Assembly: GCF_035953295.1 (NCBI RefSeq)
Contig: NZ_CP108370.1
Span: forward strand, 5,485,001-5,549,000
DNA length: 64,000 nt
From: Streptomyces sp. NBC_01335
Lineage (GTDB): Bacteria > Actinomycetota > Actinomycetes > Streptomycetales > Streptomycetaceae
Direction: 5' to 3'
This document shows, piece by piece, positions 30,443 to 40,320 of this stretch (positions within the stretch are counted from its first letter, which is position 1; each line of letters starts with the position of its first letter). The notes beneath the pieces were generated by a model. The model was given only the letters and a program-made list of their open reading frames with translations. It made no database searches and was not told the DNA's origin. A program made the position numbers and the translations under genes.

Positions 30443-31648
30443 ATGTCAGGAACGACAGGTACCACCACCTCAGTGATCGTCGCGGGCGCCCGGACGCCCA
30501 TGGGCCGGCTGCTCGGCTCCCTGAAGACCTTCTCCGGCGCGGACCTCGGCGGCTTCGCCATCAAGGCGGCGCTGGACCGGGCCGGCATCGGCGGCGACCA
30601 GGTCGAGTACGTGATCATGGGCCAGGTGCTCCAGGCCGGCGCGGGCCAGATCCCGGCCCGGCAGGCGGCCGTCAAGGCGGGCATCCCGATGAACGTCCCC
30701 GCGCTCACCGTCAACAAGGTGTGCCTCTCCGGGCTCGACGCCATCGCGCTGGCGGACCAGCTGATCCGCGCCGGTGAGTTCGACGTGGTGGTGGCCGGCG
30801 GCCAGGAGTCGATGACCAACGCCCCGCACCTGCTGCCGAAGTCCCGCGAGGGGTACAAGTACGGCGCGATCGAGATGCTCGACGCGATGGCGTACGACGG
30901 CCTGACCGACGCCTTCGAGAACATCGCGATGGGGGAGTCGACCGAGAAGCACAACACCCGCCTCGGCCTGGAGCGCGCCGAGCAGGACGTGGTCGCCGCC
31001 CTCTCCCACCAGCGCGCCGCCGCCGCCCGCGAGAACGGTCTCTTCGAGGCCGAGATCACCCCGGTCGAGATCCCGCAGCGCAAGGGCGACCCGGTGCTCT
31101 TCTCCGAGGACGAGGGCATCCGCCCCGGGACGACCGCCGAGTCGCTCGGCAGGCTCCGCCCCGCCTTCGCCAAGGACGGCACGATCACCGCCGGTTCCTC
31201 CTCGCAGATCTCGGACGGCGCCGCCGCGGTCGTGGTGATGAGCAAGGCGAAGGCCCAGGAGCTGGGGCTCGACTGGCTCGCCGAGATCGGCGCCCACGGC
31301 AATGTGGCCGGCCCGGACAACTCGCTCCAGTCCCAGCCGTCCAACGCCATCCGGCACGCCCTGAAGAAGGACGGGCTCACCGTCGACGACCTGGACCTGG
31401 TGGAGATCAACGAGGCGTTCGCGGCGGTCGCCGTGCAGTCCATGAAGGACCTCGGCATCACCTCGGAGAAGGTCAACGTCAACGGCGGGGCCATCGCGCT
31501 CGGCCACCCGATCGGGATGTCCGGCGCCCGCGTGGTGCTCCACCTGGCGCTGGAGCTGAAGCGGCGCGGCGGCGGTACCGGTGCGGCGGCGCTCTGCGGC
31601 GGCGGCGGTCAGGGCGACGCGCTGATCATCCGCGTACCGGGCAAGTAG
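30443..31648 (+). CDS. Acetyl-CoA acetyltransferase (thiolase)
   Basis: A 401-residue biosynthetic-type thiolase that condenses two acetyl-CoA to acetoacetyl-CoA or runs the reverse. The nucleophilic Cys94 is in [11 protein letters not shown]; the other catalytic residues are in [16 protein letters not shown] and [12 protein letters not shown] 30443 is preferred over GTG 30437 because GGGG is 8 nt from the former but only 2 nt from the latter. With the dehydrogenase at 12.8 kb it can form 3-hydroxybutyryl-CoA. MeaB follows 55 bp downstream, likely cotranscribed. Confidence 0.94.
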   Translation: MSGTTGTTTSVIVAGARTPMGRLLGSLKTFSGADLGGFAIKAALDRAGIGGDQVEYVIMGQVLQAGAGQIPARQAAVKAGIPMNVPALTVNKVCLSGLDAIALADQLIRAGEFDVVVAGGQESMTNAPHLLPKSREGYKYGAIEMLDAMAYDGLTDAFENIAMGESTEKHNTRLGLERAEQDVVAALSHQRAAAARENGLFEAEITPVEIPQRKGDPVLFSEDEGIRPGTTAESLGRLRPAFAKDGTITAGSSSQISDGAAAVVVMSKAKAQELGLDWLAEIGAHGNVAGPDNSLQSQPSNAIRHALKKDGLTVDDLDLVEINEAFAAVAVQSMKDLGITSEKVNVNGGAIALGHPIGMSGARVVLHLALELKRRGGGTGAAALCGGGGQGDALIIRVPGK

Positions 31649-31703
31649 AAGGGGTGCCCCGCACGGCGGCACGGCACGCGCGGTGGGAAGGAACGGAGCG
31701 GTG

Positions 31704-32666
31704 ATGGTGGACGTCCCCACCCTGGTCGAACAGGCACGGCAGGGCAGGCCCCGAGCCGTCGCCCGGCTCATCTCGCTGGTGGAGGGGGCCTCGCCGCAGC
31801 TGCGCGAGGTGATGGCCGCGCTGGCCCCGCTGGCGGGGCACGCGTACGTCGTCGGGCTGACCGGCTCGCCGGGGGTCGGCAAGTCCACCTCCACCTCGGC
31901 GCTGGTCGCCGCGTACCGGAAGGCCGGGAAGCGGGTCGGGGTGCTCGCGGTCGACCCGTCGTCGCCGTTCTCCGGCGGGGCGCTGCTGGGGGACCGGGTG
32001 CGGATGTCGGACCACGCCTCGGACCCCGGCGTCTACATCCGGTCCATGGCGACCCGGGGCCATCTGGGCGGCCTCGCCCGCTCGGCGCCGCAGGCCGTCC
32101 GGGTACTGGACGCGGCCGGGTGCGACGTGGTGCTGGTGGAGACGGTCGGGGTGGGCCAGTCCGAGGTGGAGATCGCCTCGCAGGCCGACACCTCGGTGGT
32201 GATGCTCGCGCCGGGCATGGGCGACGGCATCCAGGCGGCGAAGGCCGGAATCCTGGAGATCGGCGACGTGTACGTGGTCAACAAGGCGGACCGGGACGGC
32301 GCGGACGCCACCGCCAGGGAGCTGAACCACATGCTCGGCCTCGGGGAGTCCCGGGGGCCGGGCGACTGGCGGCCCCCGATCGTGAAGACCGTGGCGGCCC
32401 GGGGGCAGGGCGTCGACGAGCTGGTCGAGGCGCTGGAGAGGCACCGGGCGTGGATGGAGGAGCACGGGGTGCTGGCGGCCCGGCGCACCGCGCGGGCGGC
32501 CCGGGAGGTGGAGACGATCGCGGTGACCGCCCTGCGCGAGCGGATCGCCGACCTGCACGGCGACCGGCGGCTCGAAGCGCTGGCGGAGCGCATCGTGGCG
32601 GGCCGGCTCGACCCGTACGGCGCGGCCGACGAACTGGTCGCGGGGGTCACCGCGGCCGCGCGCTGA
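31704..32666 (+). CDS. meaB: Methylmalonyl-CoA mutase chaperone MeaB
   Basis: A G3E P-loop GTPase of 320 residues that guards loading and reactivation of adenosylcobalamin in acyl-CoA mutases. It has Walker A GSPGVGKS, the VDPSSPFSGGALLGDRVRM segment that defines the MeaB group, ETVGVGQSE, and the guanine motif NKAD. ATG 31704 follows GGAAGG and GGAG. Likely clients are IcmA, encoded 10 kb downstream, and methylmalonyl-CoA mutase outside the window. Confidence 0.95.
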   Translation: MVDVPTLVEQARQGRPRAVARLISLVEGASPQLREVMAALAPLAGHAYVVGLTGSPGVGKSTSTSALVAAYRKAGKRVGVLAVDPSSPFSGGALLGDRVRMSDHASDPGVYIRSMATRGHLGGLARSAPQAVRVLDAAGCDVVLVETVGVGQSEVEIASQADTSVVMLAPGMGDGIQAAKAGILEIGDVYVVNKADRDGADATARELNHMLGLGESRGPGDWRPPIVKTVAARGQGVDELVEALERHRAWMEEHGVLAARRTARAAREVETIAVTALRERIADLHGDRRLEALAERIVAGRLDPYGAADELVAGVTAAAR

Positions 32667-32673
32667 GGGGTTC

Positions 32674-32705
32674 GTGCCGGGGCGGCGTGCGGGCCGCCCC
32701 GGCAC
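32674..32705. terminator. Bidirectional terminator between meaB and the MarR gene
   Basis: A perfect 13-bp GC stem (32674-32686 with 32693-32705) and a 6-nt loop starts 7 bp after the meaB stop and also ends the convergent regulator gene. Confidence 0.8.
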
Positions 32706-32712
32706 ACACGGC

Positions 32713-33189
32713 CTACGGCCTGCCGCGCCGTCCGCGCAGATGGTCCGCGATCGGGGTGAGGGCCGCGTGCAGCTCGGCCAGCGCCTCGGGGGACAGCAGG
32801 TCCATGAAGTGCTTGCGGACGGAGGCGACGTGGTACGGCGCCACCTTCCGCATCGTCTCCCCGCCGAGGTCGGTGAGGACCGCGAAGAGCCCGCGCCGGT
32901 CCGACTCGCAGTTCTCGCGCTTGACCAGCCCGGCGGTCTCCATTCGGGTGATCTGGTGCGAGAGCCTGCTCTTGGACTGCAGGGTGAGCGACGCGAGGTC
33001 ACTCATCCGCAGGCGCTGCTCCTCGGCCTCGGAGAGGTTGACGAGGATCTCGTAGTCGTTCATGGTCAGGCCGAACGGCTGGAGGTCTCTCTCCAGCTGG
33101 TGCGTGAGCAGTCTGCTGACGTCCAGGTGGGTGCGCCAGGCACGCTGCTCCGCGTCGCTCAGCCAGCGGGTGGCCGTCTCGGTCTCCAT
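32713..33189 (-). CDS. MarR-family transcriptional regulator
   Basis: A 158-residue winged-helix repressor-like protein. The DNA-binding part includes MSDLASLTLQSKSRLSHQITRMETAGLV, with the wing at ENCESDRRGLFAVLTD. Effector and targets are unknown. A perfect palindrome CCATATATGG (33186-33195) overlaps the start codon, and TTCAACTTCTTAGG lies just upstream, both possible sites of autoregulation. It does not appear to be cotranscribed with the AIM24 genes. Confidence 0.9.
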   Translation of the reverse strand: METETATRWLSDAEQRAWRTHLDVSRLLTHQLERDLQPFGLTMNDYEILVNLSEAEEQRLRMSDLASLTLQSKSRLSHQITRMETAGLVKRENCESDRRGLFAVLTDLGGETMRKVAPYHVASVRKHFMDLLSPEALAELHAALTPIADHLRGRRGRP

Positions 33190-33389
33190 ATATGGATTCT
33201 ACCTAAGAAGTTGAAAGCCGGACGAAGTGGGAGTGTGACCCCGGGCACTCCCCGCCGGTACTCCCGTCGGCGCTCACCGCCGACGGCCGGGCCGCGCGCG
33301 GCCCGCGCGGCGTTCCGGGCGCGCGTTCCGGGTGCGCGGAGAACCGGCCCCGGGCGTACCCCTGGGAATCACGCTCCGCAGAGTACCGC

Positions 33390-34175
33390 TCACAAACCGA
33401 ACCGACGCTGGAGATCCCCCAGCTGGCCGGGGAGGCGGGGTGCGGACCCAGGTTGACCCCCGCCGTGGACACCCGGGCGGCCCCCGCCCGGAACCCCCGC
33501 CTCCACCGGAACCGCGCCCACTGGCTGCTCCGCCATCAGCACCTCGGTCGACTGCAGCAGCACCGTCCCCGCGCCGACGAACTCGAACTGGTGCTCCTCG
33601 CCGGACGTCCCGCCGATCCCCGTCAGCGACCGCAGCCCGCCCATCACGCCCCGCATGTACCCGTGGTCGTAGTGGTGGCACGGGGACGGGCAGTCGGCCC
33701 AGCCGACCAGCGCCTGCGGGTCCACCCGCAGCGGCGGCTCCATGAAGACCACCGGCCCGTTCGAGGCCGCCACGAACTTCCCCGTACCGATCAGCGTGAG
33801 GAACCCCGGCACGATCGACTGCTTCAGCGCCAGCGACGGCTGGAAGGCCAGCAGGTTGCCGGAGCGGATCGTCAGGTTGCCGTTGTCGAGGTCGTAGGAG
33901 TTGACGTCGAAGGCCCGGTCCGCGAGGAGCATCTTGCCGCTGCCCTCGGCCACCACCCAGTCGCTCGCGTGCATCGGCGAGTGGAAGCTCGTCCGCAGCA
34001 GCCGGTCGAAGCGGCCGTTGCCCACCCCGTCGAAGTCGATGCGCCCGTAGTAGGCGATCATCTTCCCCTTCTGGAGGAACCACTGACCGCCCTTCAGCTC
34101 CACGCAGAAGGTGTAGGCGTTGACGTTGTCGTCCGACGGCAGCGTCATCGGATCGAAGATCACGGGCGTGCTCAC
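33390..34175 (-). CDS. AIM24-family protein (third of three)
   Basis: A 261-residue protein of the AIM24 (TspB-like) beta-structured family, the longest of the trio. It contains the repeated short strands typical of the fold (GNLLAFQPSL, GTGKFVAAS, MEPPLRVDPQALVGW) and ends with a Gly/Pro-rich tail of about 60 residues before LQRRFGL. It overlaps the gene before it by four bases. Biochemical function of bacterial AIM24 proteins is not established. Confidence 0.85.
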   Translation of the reverse strand: MSTPVIFDPMTLPSDDNVNAYTFCVELKGGQWFLQKGKMIAYYGRIDFDGVGNGRFDRLLRTSFHSPMHASDWVVAEGSGKMLLADRAFDVNSYDLDNGNLTIRSGNLLAFQPSLALKQSIVPGFLTLIGTGKFVAASNGPVVFMEPPLRVDPQALVGWADCPSPCHHYDHGYMRGVMGGLRSLTGIGGTSGEEHQFEFVGAGTVLLQSTEVLMAEQPVGAVPVEAGVPGGGRPGVHGGGQPGSAPRLPGQLGDLQRRFGL

Positions 34176-34822
34176 AGCTTCTCCTCCGACGCCTGGACGT
34201 ACACCGCACCACTGCCGCTCAGCTCCAGCTGGAACGCCTCGCCCGAGCCGCGCCCCACCATGTCGCGCCAGCCGAGCGCGGTGGAGAGCTTGTTCCGCAC
34301 GTCCCCGTGGTGCGCGACGTACGCCTGCGGGTCCACGTGCACCTCGCGGCCGGGCGTGATCGGCAGCTCGATCACCCCGCCGTGGGCCATCACCGCCACC
34401 GCGCCGTGGCCCTTGAGGGTCGTGGTGAACAGGCCCTGCCCGGTCACCTGGCCGCGCACCATCCCCATGACCCCGCCCTGCGAGCCCATGAACATCGTGC
34501 CCTGCTGGAGCGTCCCGTCGAACGCCAGCAGCCGGTCGGCCTCGACGTAGAGGGTGTCGCCCGCGAGGTTGATCACCTGGATGTGGTGGCCGCCGTGGCC
34601 GAACATCACGGTGCCGCTGCCCTCCACCGTCATCAGCGGGGTCGCCTCGTTCGCCACCCGCCGGCCGATCATCGACATCAGCCCGCCCTGGCCGCCCTGG
34701 ATGTTCGGGGTGAAGGAGACCTCGCCCCGGTAGGCGAGCATCGCGCCGCGCTGGCTGTACATCTTCTGGCCGGGGACGACCGTCGCCTCGACCATCTTCG
34801 AGTTGATCTCACGGAACGGCAT
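34172..34822 (-). CDS. AIM24-family protein (second of three)
   Basis: A 216-residue AIM24-family protein with the family pattern AMLAYRGEVSFTPNIQGG, GQGLFTTTLKGHGAVAV and LPITPGREVHVDPQAYVAHHG. It shares the last-strand motif GSGEAFQLELSGSGAVYVQ with the first copy. Its start shares one base with the stop of the gene upstream (TGATG), so all three are probably translated as one coupled unit. Confidence 0.88.
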   Translation of the reverse strand: MPFREINSKMVEATVVPGQKMYSQRGAMLAYRGEVSFTPNIQGGQGGLMSMIGRRVANEATPLMTVEGSGTVMFGHGGHHIQVINLAGDTLYVEADRLLAFDGTLQQGTMFMGSQGGVMGMVRGQVTGQGLFTTTLKGHGAVAVMAHGGVIELPITPGREVHVDPQAYVAHHGDVRNKLSTALGWRDMVGRGSGEAFQLELSGSGAVYVQASEEKL

Positions 34823-35460
34823 CAGACGTCGCCCCCGACCGTGTTCCGCTCGCTGGGCTGCACGTACACGAGTCCCTCGCCCTCGAAGCGGATCTGGAAC
34901 GACTCCCCGGAGCCCTCGCCCATGAAGGTGCGGAAGCTCACCCCGGACTGGAAGTGCTGCTGGAGGTTGCCCTGGTGGGCGATGTAGGCGCCGGGGTCGA
35001 CGTTCAGCGGGTACTGCGGGGTCACCCGGAGCACCACCGCCGAACCGTCCGACATGATCGCCGCCTGCCCGGTGCCCTCCACGGTGGTGGTGAACAGGCC
35101 GTTGCCCGTGGCCCCGCCGCGCAGCCCGGTGAAGGTGGTGCCGGTACGCAGGGCGGCGTCCGTGCAGAGCAGGTTGCTCGCCTCCACCCAGAGCTTCTCG
35201 CCCCGCAGTGAGACGAGGTTGATCTCGCTCGCGCGGTCGGCGAAATAGCAGGTGCCCTGCCCCTGGACCTCCATCACCGTCATCTGTTCGCCGGTCAGCC
35301 GGCGGGTCACCATGCCGCGCAGACCCTCACCGCCGCCGGAGAGTTTCTTGAACGCCATCCGGCCGTCGTACGCGACCATCGAGCCGTTCTTCGCCTTGAC
35401 GGCATCGCCCGTCAGATCGACGGCGAGCGTCTTGCTGCCTTGGAGTCGGAACATCGCCAC
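34822..35460 (-). CDS. AIM24-family protein (first of three)
   Basis: A 212-residue AIM24-family protein beginning MAMFRLQGSKTLAVDLTGD. It has SMVAYDGRMAFKK, GNGLFTTTVEGTGQAA and LNVDPGAYIAHQGNL, matching its two downstream neighbours position by position, so the three arose by tandem duplication. No signal peptide or membrane helix is visible, so it is probably cytoplasmic. It heads the operon, divergent from DUF3817. Confidence 0.88.
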   Translation of the reverse strand: MAMFRLQGSKTLAVDLTGDAVKAKNGSMVAYDGRMAFKKLSGGGEGLRGMVTRRLTGEQMTVMEVQGQGTCYFADRASEINLVSLRGEKLWVEASNLLCTDAALRTGTTFTGLRGGATGNGLFTTTVEGTGQAAIMSDGSAVVLRVTPQYPLNVDPGAYIAHQGNLQQHFQSGVSFRTFMGEGSGESFQIRFEGEGLVYVQPSERNTVGGDV

Positions 35461-35663
35461 GGACCGACGGTAGCCGCCCGCGAGCCGCCCGGGCCAGTGT
35501 CCGGGGAAGGATCACGGACCACCACCGGGACCCGTGCCGACCCTCCCGCCCCGTCCGTCCCCCGCGCCCCCGGGGCAGGAGGGGTGGGCGGGCGGTGCCA
35601 CAATGGGGGCGGCTTGTGCTCGCGTTCACAAGCCGTGACGACCCTCCCACCGAAGGTGCCCTC

Positions 35664-36014
35664 GTGGACATCAAGACCGCTACCGCCCTGCACCGGCTGC
35701 GCCTCATCTCGATCCCCGAGGCGCTCTCCTTCCCGGCCCTGATCATCTTCGGATCGATCCTCAGCCGCGTCTCCGACATCGACTTCCTGATGATGCCGCT
35801 GGGTGCCCTGCACGGCATCCTCTTCGTGATCTACGTCCTCTTCCTGCTCGACGTGTGGATCAAGGCGAAGTGGCCCGTCAAGCGCGTCGCCCTCTTCTTC
35901 GTGCTCTGCCTCCTGCCGTTCGGCGGGCTCTACGGCGACAAGCTCCTCAAGCGGTACGAGACGGACGGCGTCATCGCCGCCCGCGCCCGCCGGGAAGGCA
36001 CGGTGAACGCATGA
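35664..36014 (+). CDS. DUF3817 membrane protein
   Basis: A 116-residue protein with three membrane helices and the family motif [25 protein letters not shown] between helix 2 and 3 region (shown here only in part: [16 protein letters not shown]). Function is unknown. GTG 35664 has GAAGG 7 nt upstream. It overlaps the thiamine-binding gene by four bases. A paralogue lies at 42.3 kb. Confidence 0.85.
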   Translation: MDIKTATALHRLRLISIPEALSFPALIIFGSILSRVSDIDFLMMPLGALHGILFVIYVLFLLDVWIKAKWPVKRVALFFVLCLLPFGGLYGDKLLKRYETDGVIAARARREGTVNA

Positions 36015-36304
36015 TCGTCGCCTTCTCGGTCTCCCCGCTGGGTGTCGGCGAGGACGTCGGCAGTCACGTCGCCGACGCCGTCCGCGTCGTCCGCGAGTCC
36101 GGACTGCCCAACCGCACCGACGCCATGTTCACCTCGATCGAAGGCGAATGGGACGAGGTGATGGACGTCGTCAAGCGAGCCGTCGCCGCCGTCGAGGCCC
36201 GCGCCGGACGCGTCTCCCTCGTGCTGAAGGCCGACATCCGACCCGGCGTCACCGACGGACTCACCTCCAAGGTCGAGACCGTGGAACGGTACTTGGCCAC
36301 CTGA
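36011..36304 (+). CDS. MTH1187-family thiamine-binding protein
   Basis: A 97-residue ferredoxin-like-fold protein ([17 protein letters not shown] onward). Members of the MTH1187/YkoF-like family bind thiamine or related pyrimidines and usually form tetramers. The conserved VSPLG start and the [15 protein letters not shown] helix are visible. It is coupled to the DUF3817 gene through an ATGA overlap and followed by a strong terminator. Confidence 0.85.
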   Translation: MIVAFSVSPLGVGEDVGSHVADAVRVVRESGLPNRTDAMFTSIEGEWDEVMDVVKRAVAAVEARAGRVSLVLKADIRPGVTDGLTSKVETVERYLAT

Positions 36305-36338
36305 CGCCCCGTCCGCTAGTCGCGCCACCCCGCACTCC

Positions 36339-36377
36339 CGAGGAGCCCCCCGCCACAACACGGCGGGGGGCTCCTCG
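36339..36377. terminator. Strong rho-independent-like hairpin
   Basis: A perfect 16-bp stem (36339-36354 with 36362-36377) and 7-nt loop ACAACAC, 35 bp after the thiamine-binding gene. It has no T-run, as is usual for Streptomyces terminators. Confidence 0.85.
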
Positions 36378-36509
36378 CGTTCCGGCCCCGGACGCCCGCG
36401 ACTCGCCGGTGTTCCCGGTCCGCGACCGCTCACTCGGCCCTGCCGAGTCGCCCCGTTCCGGAAGATCCATTTATGTGGGGAGACACACCGGTTCGACATA
36501 GGAGGCAGG

Positions 36510-38348
36510 GTGCGGTCGGAGGTCTACGACTACGACTCCCACAGCCGGCTCGCGGGTCCGCTCACCGAACCGGAGGGACCCGAGTACCGGGTGCGGTACC
36601 GGAGCCTCCTCGCGGCGGAGAAGCGGCGCACCCGGGCCGTCCTCCTGATGACCCTCGCCCCGGTGCTCACCGGGGCGCTGCTGCTCTACCTCGTCTGGCC
36701 GACGCACTGGACCCGCCGCGAGAACGGCGAGCCGTGGCTCGTCGCCGCCGACACCGCGATGCTCGTCTCCATCGCGCTGATCGAACTCTTCATGCTCGTC
36801 AACGTCGTCTCCATCGCGCACGCCACGATGGTCGCCAGGGACCCGGTGCCCGTCGTCCCCGAGCCCGGCACCCGGGTCGCCTTCGTCACCACGTACGTAC
36901 CGGGCAAGGAACCCCTCTCCATGGTCCGCGCCACCCTCCGGGGCGCCGTACGGATCCGGCACGACGGACCGCTGGACGTCTGGCTGCTCGACGAGGGCGA
37001 CGACCCGGCGGCCCGGGCGCTCTGCGCGGAGCTCGGCGTCCGCCACTTCACCCGGCGCGGCGTCCCCGAGTGGAACCGCCCGAAGGGGACCCACCGGGCC
37101 AAGACCAAGCACGGCAACTACAACGCCTGGCTCGACGCGCACGGCGACGCCTACGCGTTCTTCGCCTCCGTCGACACCGACCACGTCCCGCTGCCCGACT
37201 TCCTGGAACGGATGCTGGGCTGGTTCCGCGACCCCGACACCGCCTTCGTCGTGGGCCCGCAGGTCTACGGGAACTACGACGCGGCCGTCACCAAGGCCGC
37301 CGAATCGCAGCAGTTCCTCTTCCACGCCCTGATCCAGCGCGCCGGGAATCGCTACGGGGCGCCCATGTTCGTCGGCACCAACAACGTCGTCCGCGTCGCC
37401 GCGCTGCGACAGGCCGGCGGTCTGTACGACTCGATCACCGAGGACATGGCGACCGGCTTCGAGATCCACCGCCGCCGCAACCCCCTCACCGGACGCCACT
37501 GGCGGTCCGTCTACACCCCGGACGTGCTGGCCGTCGGCGAGGGCCCGTCCTCCTGGACCGACTTCTTCACCCAGCAGCTGCGCTGGTCGCGCGGGACGTA
37601 CGAGACGCTGCTGCGGCAGTACCCCGGGGGGCTGTTCCGGCTCCCGCCGGGCCGGCTCCTCAGCTACACCCTGATGCTCGTCTACTACCCGATGACCGCC
37701 GTCAACTGGCTGCTCGGGATCTTCAGCTGCGTGCTCTTCCTCTGGCTCGGCGCCTCCGGCACCGAGGTCTCCGCCTCCCTCTGGCTGATGCTCTACAGCG
37801 ACGCGGCGGCCCTCCAGATCGGCCTCTACCTCTGGAACCGGCGCCACAACGTCTCCCCGCACGAACCCGAGGGCTCGGGCGGCATCGCCGGCATGGCCAT
37901 GTCCGCCCTCTGCGCGCCGATCTACCTGAAGTCGCTCGGCGCCGCCGTGCTGCGGACCGACGGGCGCTTCGTCGTCACGCCCAAGGGGGGCGCCACCAGC
38001 CCCGACCGGCTCCTCACCTTCCGCGTCCACCTCTTCTGGGCCGCCGTACTGCTGGTCTCGCTCGCCGCGTCCGTACCCCTGCACCACACGCACGCGGCGA
38101 TGCGCACCTGGGCCGTGCTGGCGCTGGCCGTCGCGCTCTCCCCGGTCGCGGTGTGGTCGTACACCCGGCGGCGCCCCGCGCGGCCCCGGGCCGACCGGCG
38201 CCCGGCCCGGTACCCCGCCCCGCACCCGCTGCCCGACGGGACGACCTTCATCACCACGACCACCACCGAGGCCCCGGCCCCCACCCCGGCCGAACCCGTC
38301 CACAGCGCCGCCGGGACGACGGCGCGCAGCACCGCAGGAGGGAACTGA
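36510..38348 (+). CDS. cslA: Cellulose-synthase-like GT2 glycosyltransferase
   Basis: A 612-residue membrane glycosyltransferase. Two N-terminal helices (about 43-61 and 80-105) precede the GT2 catalytic domain with LLDEGDD, the metal-binding DTD in SVDTDHVPLPD, the acceptor-site TED in SITEDMATGFE and the processive motif QQLRW. Five or so helices and a Pro/Thr-rich cytoplasmic tail follow. By family knowledge CslA makes a beta-glucan-like polymer at hyphal tips and works with GlxA, whose gene starts 3 bp downstream. GTG 36510 has AGGAGG upstream. Polymer identity is not fixed by sequence. Confidence 0.88.
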   Translation: MRSEVYDYDSHSRLAGPLTEPEGPEYRVRYRSLLAAEKRRTRAVLLMTLAPVLTGALLLYLVWPTHWTRRENGEPWLVAADTAMLVSIALIELFMLVNVVSIAHATMVARDPVPVVPEPGTRVAFVTTYVPGKEPLSMVRATLRGAVRIRHDGPLDVWLLDEGDDPAARALCAELGVRHFTRRGVPEWNRPKGTHRAKTKHGNYNAWLDAHGDAYAFFASVDTDHVPLPDFLERMLGWFRDPDTAFVVGPQVYGNYDAAVTKAAESQQFLFHALIQRAGNRYGAPMFVGTNNVVRVAALRQAGGLYDSITEDMATGFEIHRRRNPLTGRHWRSVYTPDVLAVGEGPSSWTDFFTQQLRWSRGTYETLLRQYPGGLFRLPPGRLLSYTLMLVYYPMTAVNWLLGIFSCVLFLWLGASGTEVSASLWLMLYSDAAALQIGLYLWNRRHNVSPHEPEGSGGIAGMAMSALCAPIYLKSLGAAVLRTDGRFVVTPKGGATSPDRLLTFRVHLFWAAVLLVSLAASVPLHHTHAAMRTWAVLALAVALSPVAVWSYTRRRPARPRADRRPARYPAPHPLPDGTTFITTTTTEAPAPTPAEPVHSAAGTTARSTAGGN

Positions 38349-38351
38349 CCC

Positions 38352-40310
38352 ATGGCCCACCGGCCCACCGGACGCATCAGGAGGGCGGTCCTCGGCAGCG
38401 GGGCCGTCGTGGTGCTCGCGGGGCTCAACGCCCCCGCGGCGCTCTCGTTCGCCCAGGACCACTACCACGCGTACAAGATCGCCCAGCCCGGCTACCAGGC
38501 GCGGTACGGCTCCTGGCAGCGGGTCGAGATCCCGCAGGAGTACCGGACCAACGCCATCCACGCGGCGCTGCTCCACACCGGCAAGGTGCTGATCATCGCG
38601 GGCTCGGGCAACAACCAGCAGCACTTCGACGCGGGCACGTTCGACACGGTCCTGTGGGACCCGGTGGCCGACACCTTCGAGAAGGTCCCCACCCCGGTGG
38701 ACTTCTTCTGCGGCGGCCACGCCCAGCTCCCCGACGGCCGCCTGCTGGTGGCCGGCGGCACCGCCCGCTACGAGGTGCTCGACGGCGAGGTGAGCCGGGC
38801 CGGCGGCGGGATGCGGGTGAAGAACGAGAACCCGGACAAGGCGCTGTTCCTGAGGAAGGGCACGGTCTTCCGCTCTCCCTCGGGCGTCGAGTACCGCTCC
38901 CTCTTCGACGTGACCGTGCCCCGGGCCGCCAAGCGCGGCTTCGCCGTCACGTACTGGGCGGACGGCGGGATGAAGCCGTGGAAGAGCAAGGTGACCGCCG
39001 GCGAGGAGCGGGTCTTCGTGGAGGCGGTGGAGACGGGCCCCGACTCGGTCACCGCCGAGTCCGCCCAGTACGAGATCGAGGGGCTCACCGGCAGGGACGC
39101 CGACAACGCCTACGGCCTCGCCGAGAAGATCACCACGCAGAAGCAGGACTTCCAGGGCATCCGGTCGGCGTACGAGTTCGACGCGGTGGCCGAGAAGTAC
39201 ATCAGGGTCGACCCGATGAAGCAGGCCCGCTGGTACCCGACGCTCGTCGGGCTCGGCGACGGAAGGGTGCTCGCCGTCTCGGGGCTCGACGACGTCGGCG
39301 AGATCATCTCCGGCGACACCGAGATCTACGACCAGGGGGCCAGGAAGTGGTCCAAGGGCCCGTTCCGCTACTTCCCGACCTACCCCGCCCTCTTCCTCAC
39401 CAAGGGCGGCAGGCTCTTCTACCCGGGCGCCAACGCCGGTTACGGCCCCGCGGACAAGGGACGCGCCGCCGGGCTCTGGGACCTGCGGAAGAACACCTTC
39501 AAGGCGGTCGGCGGGCTGAAGGACTTCGACGCCACGGAGACCGCATCCTCGCTGATGCTGCCCCCGGTCCAGGACCAGAAGGTGATGATCCTCGGCGGCG
39601 GCGGGGTGGGGGAGTCCTCGGTGTCGACCGCCCGCACCGCGGTCGTCGACCTCAAGGCGAAGAGCCCGGTCTTCGAGCCGGGACCCGACCTGCCGCAGGG
39701 CACCCGCTACCTCAACAGCGTGATCATGCCGGACGACACCGTCTTCACCACCGGCGGTTCGAGCGACTACCGGGGGCGCGGCGACAGCAACATCCTCAAG
39801 GCGCAGACGTACGACCCGAAGACCGGCGAGTTCACCGAGGCGGCGGCTCCCACCATCGGCCGGAACTACCACTCGGAGGCGCTGCTGCTGCCCGACGGAC
39901 GGGTGGCGACCTTCGGCTCCGACTCGCTCTACGGCGACAAGGCCAACACCAAGCTGGGCACGTTCGAGCAGCGGATGGAGGTCTTCACCCCGGCCGTGCT
40001 GCACCGCGCGGCCGGCGACCGTCCGGTGATCGGAGCCGGGCCGGAGGAGGTGGCACGCGGGGGGACCGCCACCTACGCGCTGACCGGCGGCGGCCGTCCG
40101 GCGACGGCCCGGCTGATGCGGCCGAGCGCCGTCACCCACACCACCGACGTCGAGCAGCGCTCGATCGCCCTGGAACTGCGCAGGGAGGAGGGCCGGATCA
40201 CCGTGACGGTGCCGGGGGACAGCACCCTGGTGCCGCCGGGCTGGTACATGCTCTTCGTCACGGACTCCGACGGCATCTCGTCGGTGGCGAAGTGGGTCAA
40301 GGTCGGCTGA
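38352..40310 (+). CDS. glxA: Radical copper oxidase GlxA (galactose-oxidase-like)
   Basis: A 652-residue membrane-anchored, otherwise extracellular Kelch-type enzyme. Residues 11-32 form the N-terminal hydrophobic anchor. Aligned by eye to galactose oxidase, the expected active-site residues are present: Cys120 in FFCGGH (thioether cross-link), Tyr295 in RWYPTL, Tyr506-His507 in RNYHSEALLLPDGR and His596 in VTHTTDVEQR. GlxA oxidises a terminal sugar or aldehyde with release of H2O2 and is needed for CslA-dependent glycan deposition and tip growth in Streptomyces. A C-terminal Ig-like domain (DUF1929) ends the protein. GGAGGG precedes the start. Confidence 0.93.
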   Translation: MAHRPTGRIRRAVLGSGAVVVLAGLNAPAALSFAQDHYHAYKIAQPGYQARYGSWQRVEIPQEYRTNAIHAALLHTGKVLIIAGSGNNQQHFDAGTFDTVLWDPVADTFEKVPTPVDFFCGGHAQLPDGRLLVAGGTARYEVLDGEVSRAGGGMRVKNENPDKALFLRKGTVFRSPSGVEYRSLFDVTVPRAAKRGFAVTYWADGGMKPWKSKVTAGEERVFVEAVETGPDSVTAESAQYEIEGLTGRDADNAYGLAEKITTQKQDFQGIRSAYEFDAVAEKYIRVDPMKQARWYPTLVGLGDGRVLAVSGLDDVGEIISGDTEIYDQGARKWSKGPFRYFPTYPALFLTKGGRLFYPGANAGYGPADKGRAAGLWDLRKNTFKAVGGLKDFDATETASSLMLPPVQDQKVMILGGGGVGESSVSTARTAVVDLKAKSPVFEPGPDLPQGTRYLNSVIMPDDTVFTTGGSSDYRGRGDSNILKAQTYDPKTGEFTEAAAPTIGRNYHSEALLLPDGRVATFGSDSLYGDKANTKLGTFEQRMEVFTPAVLHRAAGDRPVIGAGPEEVARGGTATYALTGGGRPATARLMRPSAVTHTTDVEQRSIALELRREEGRITVTVPGDSTLVPPGWYMLFVTDSDGISSVAKWVKVG

Positions 40311-40320
40311 GAGTCCTGCT

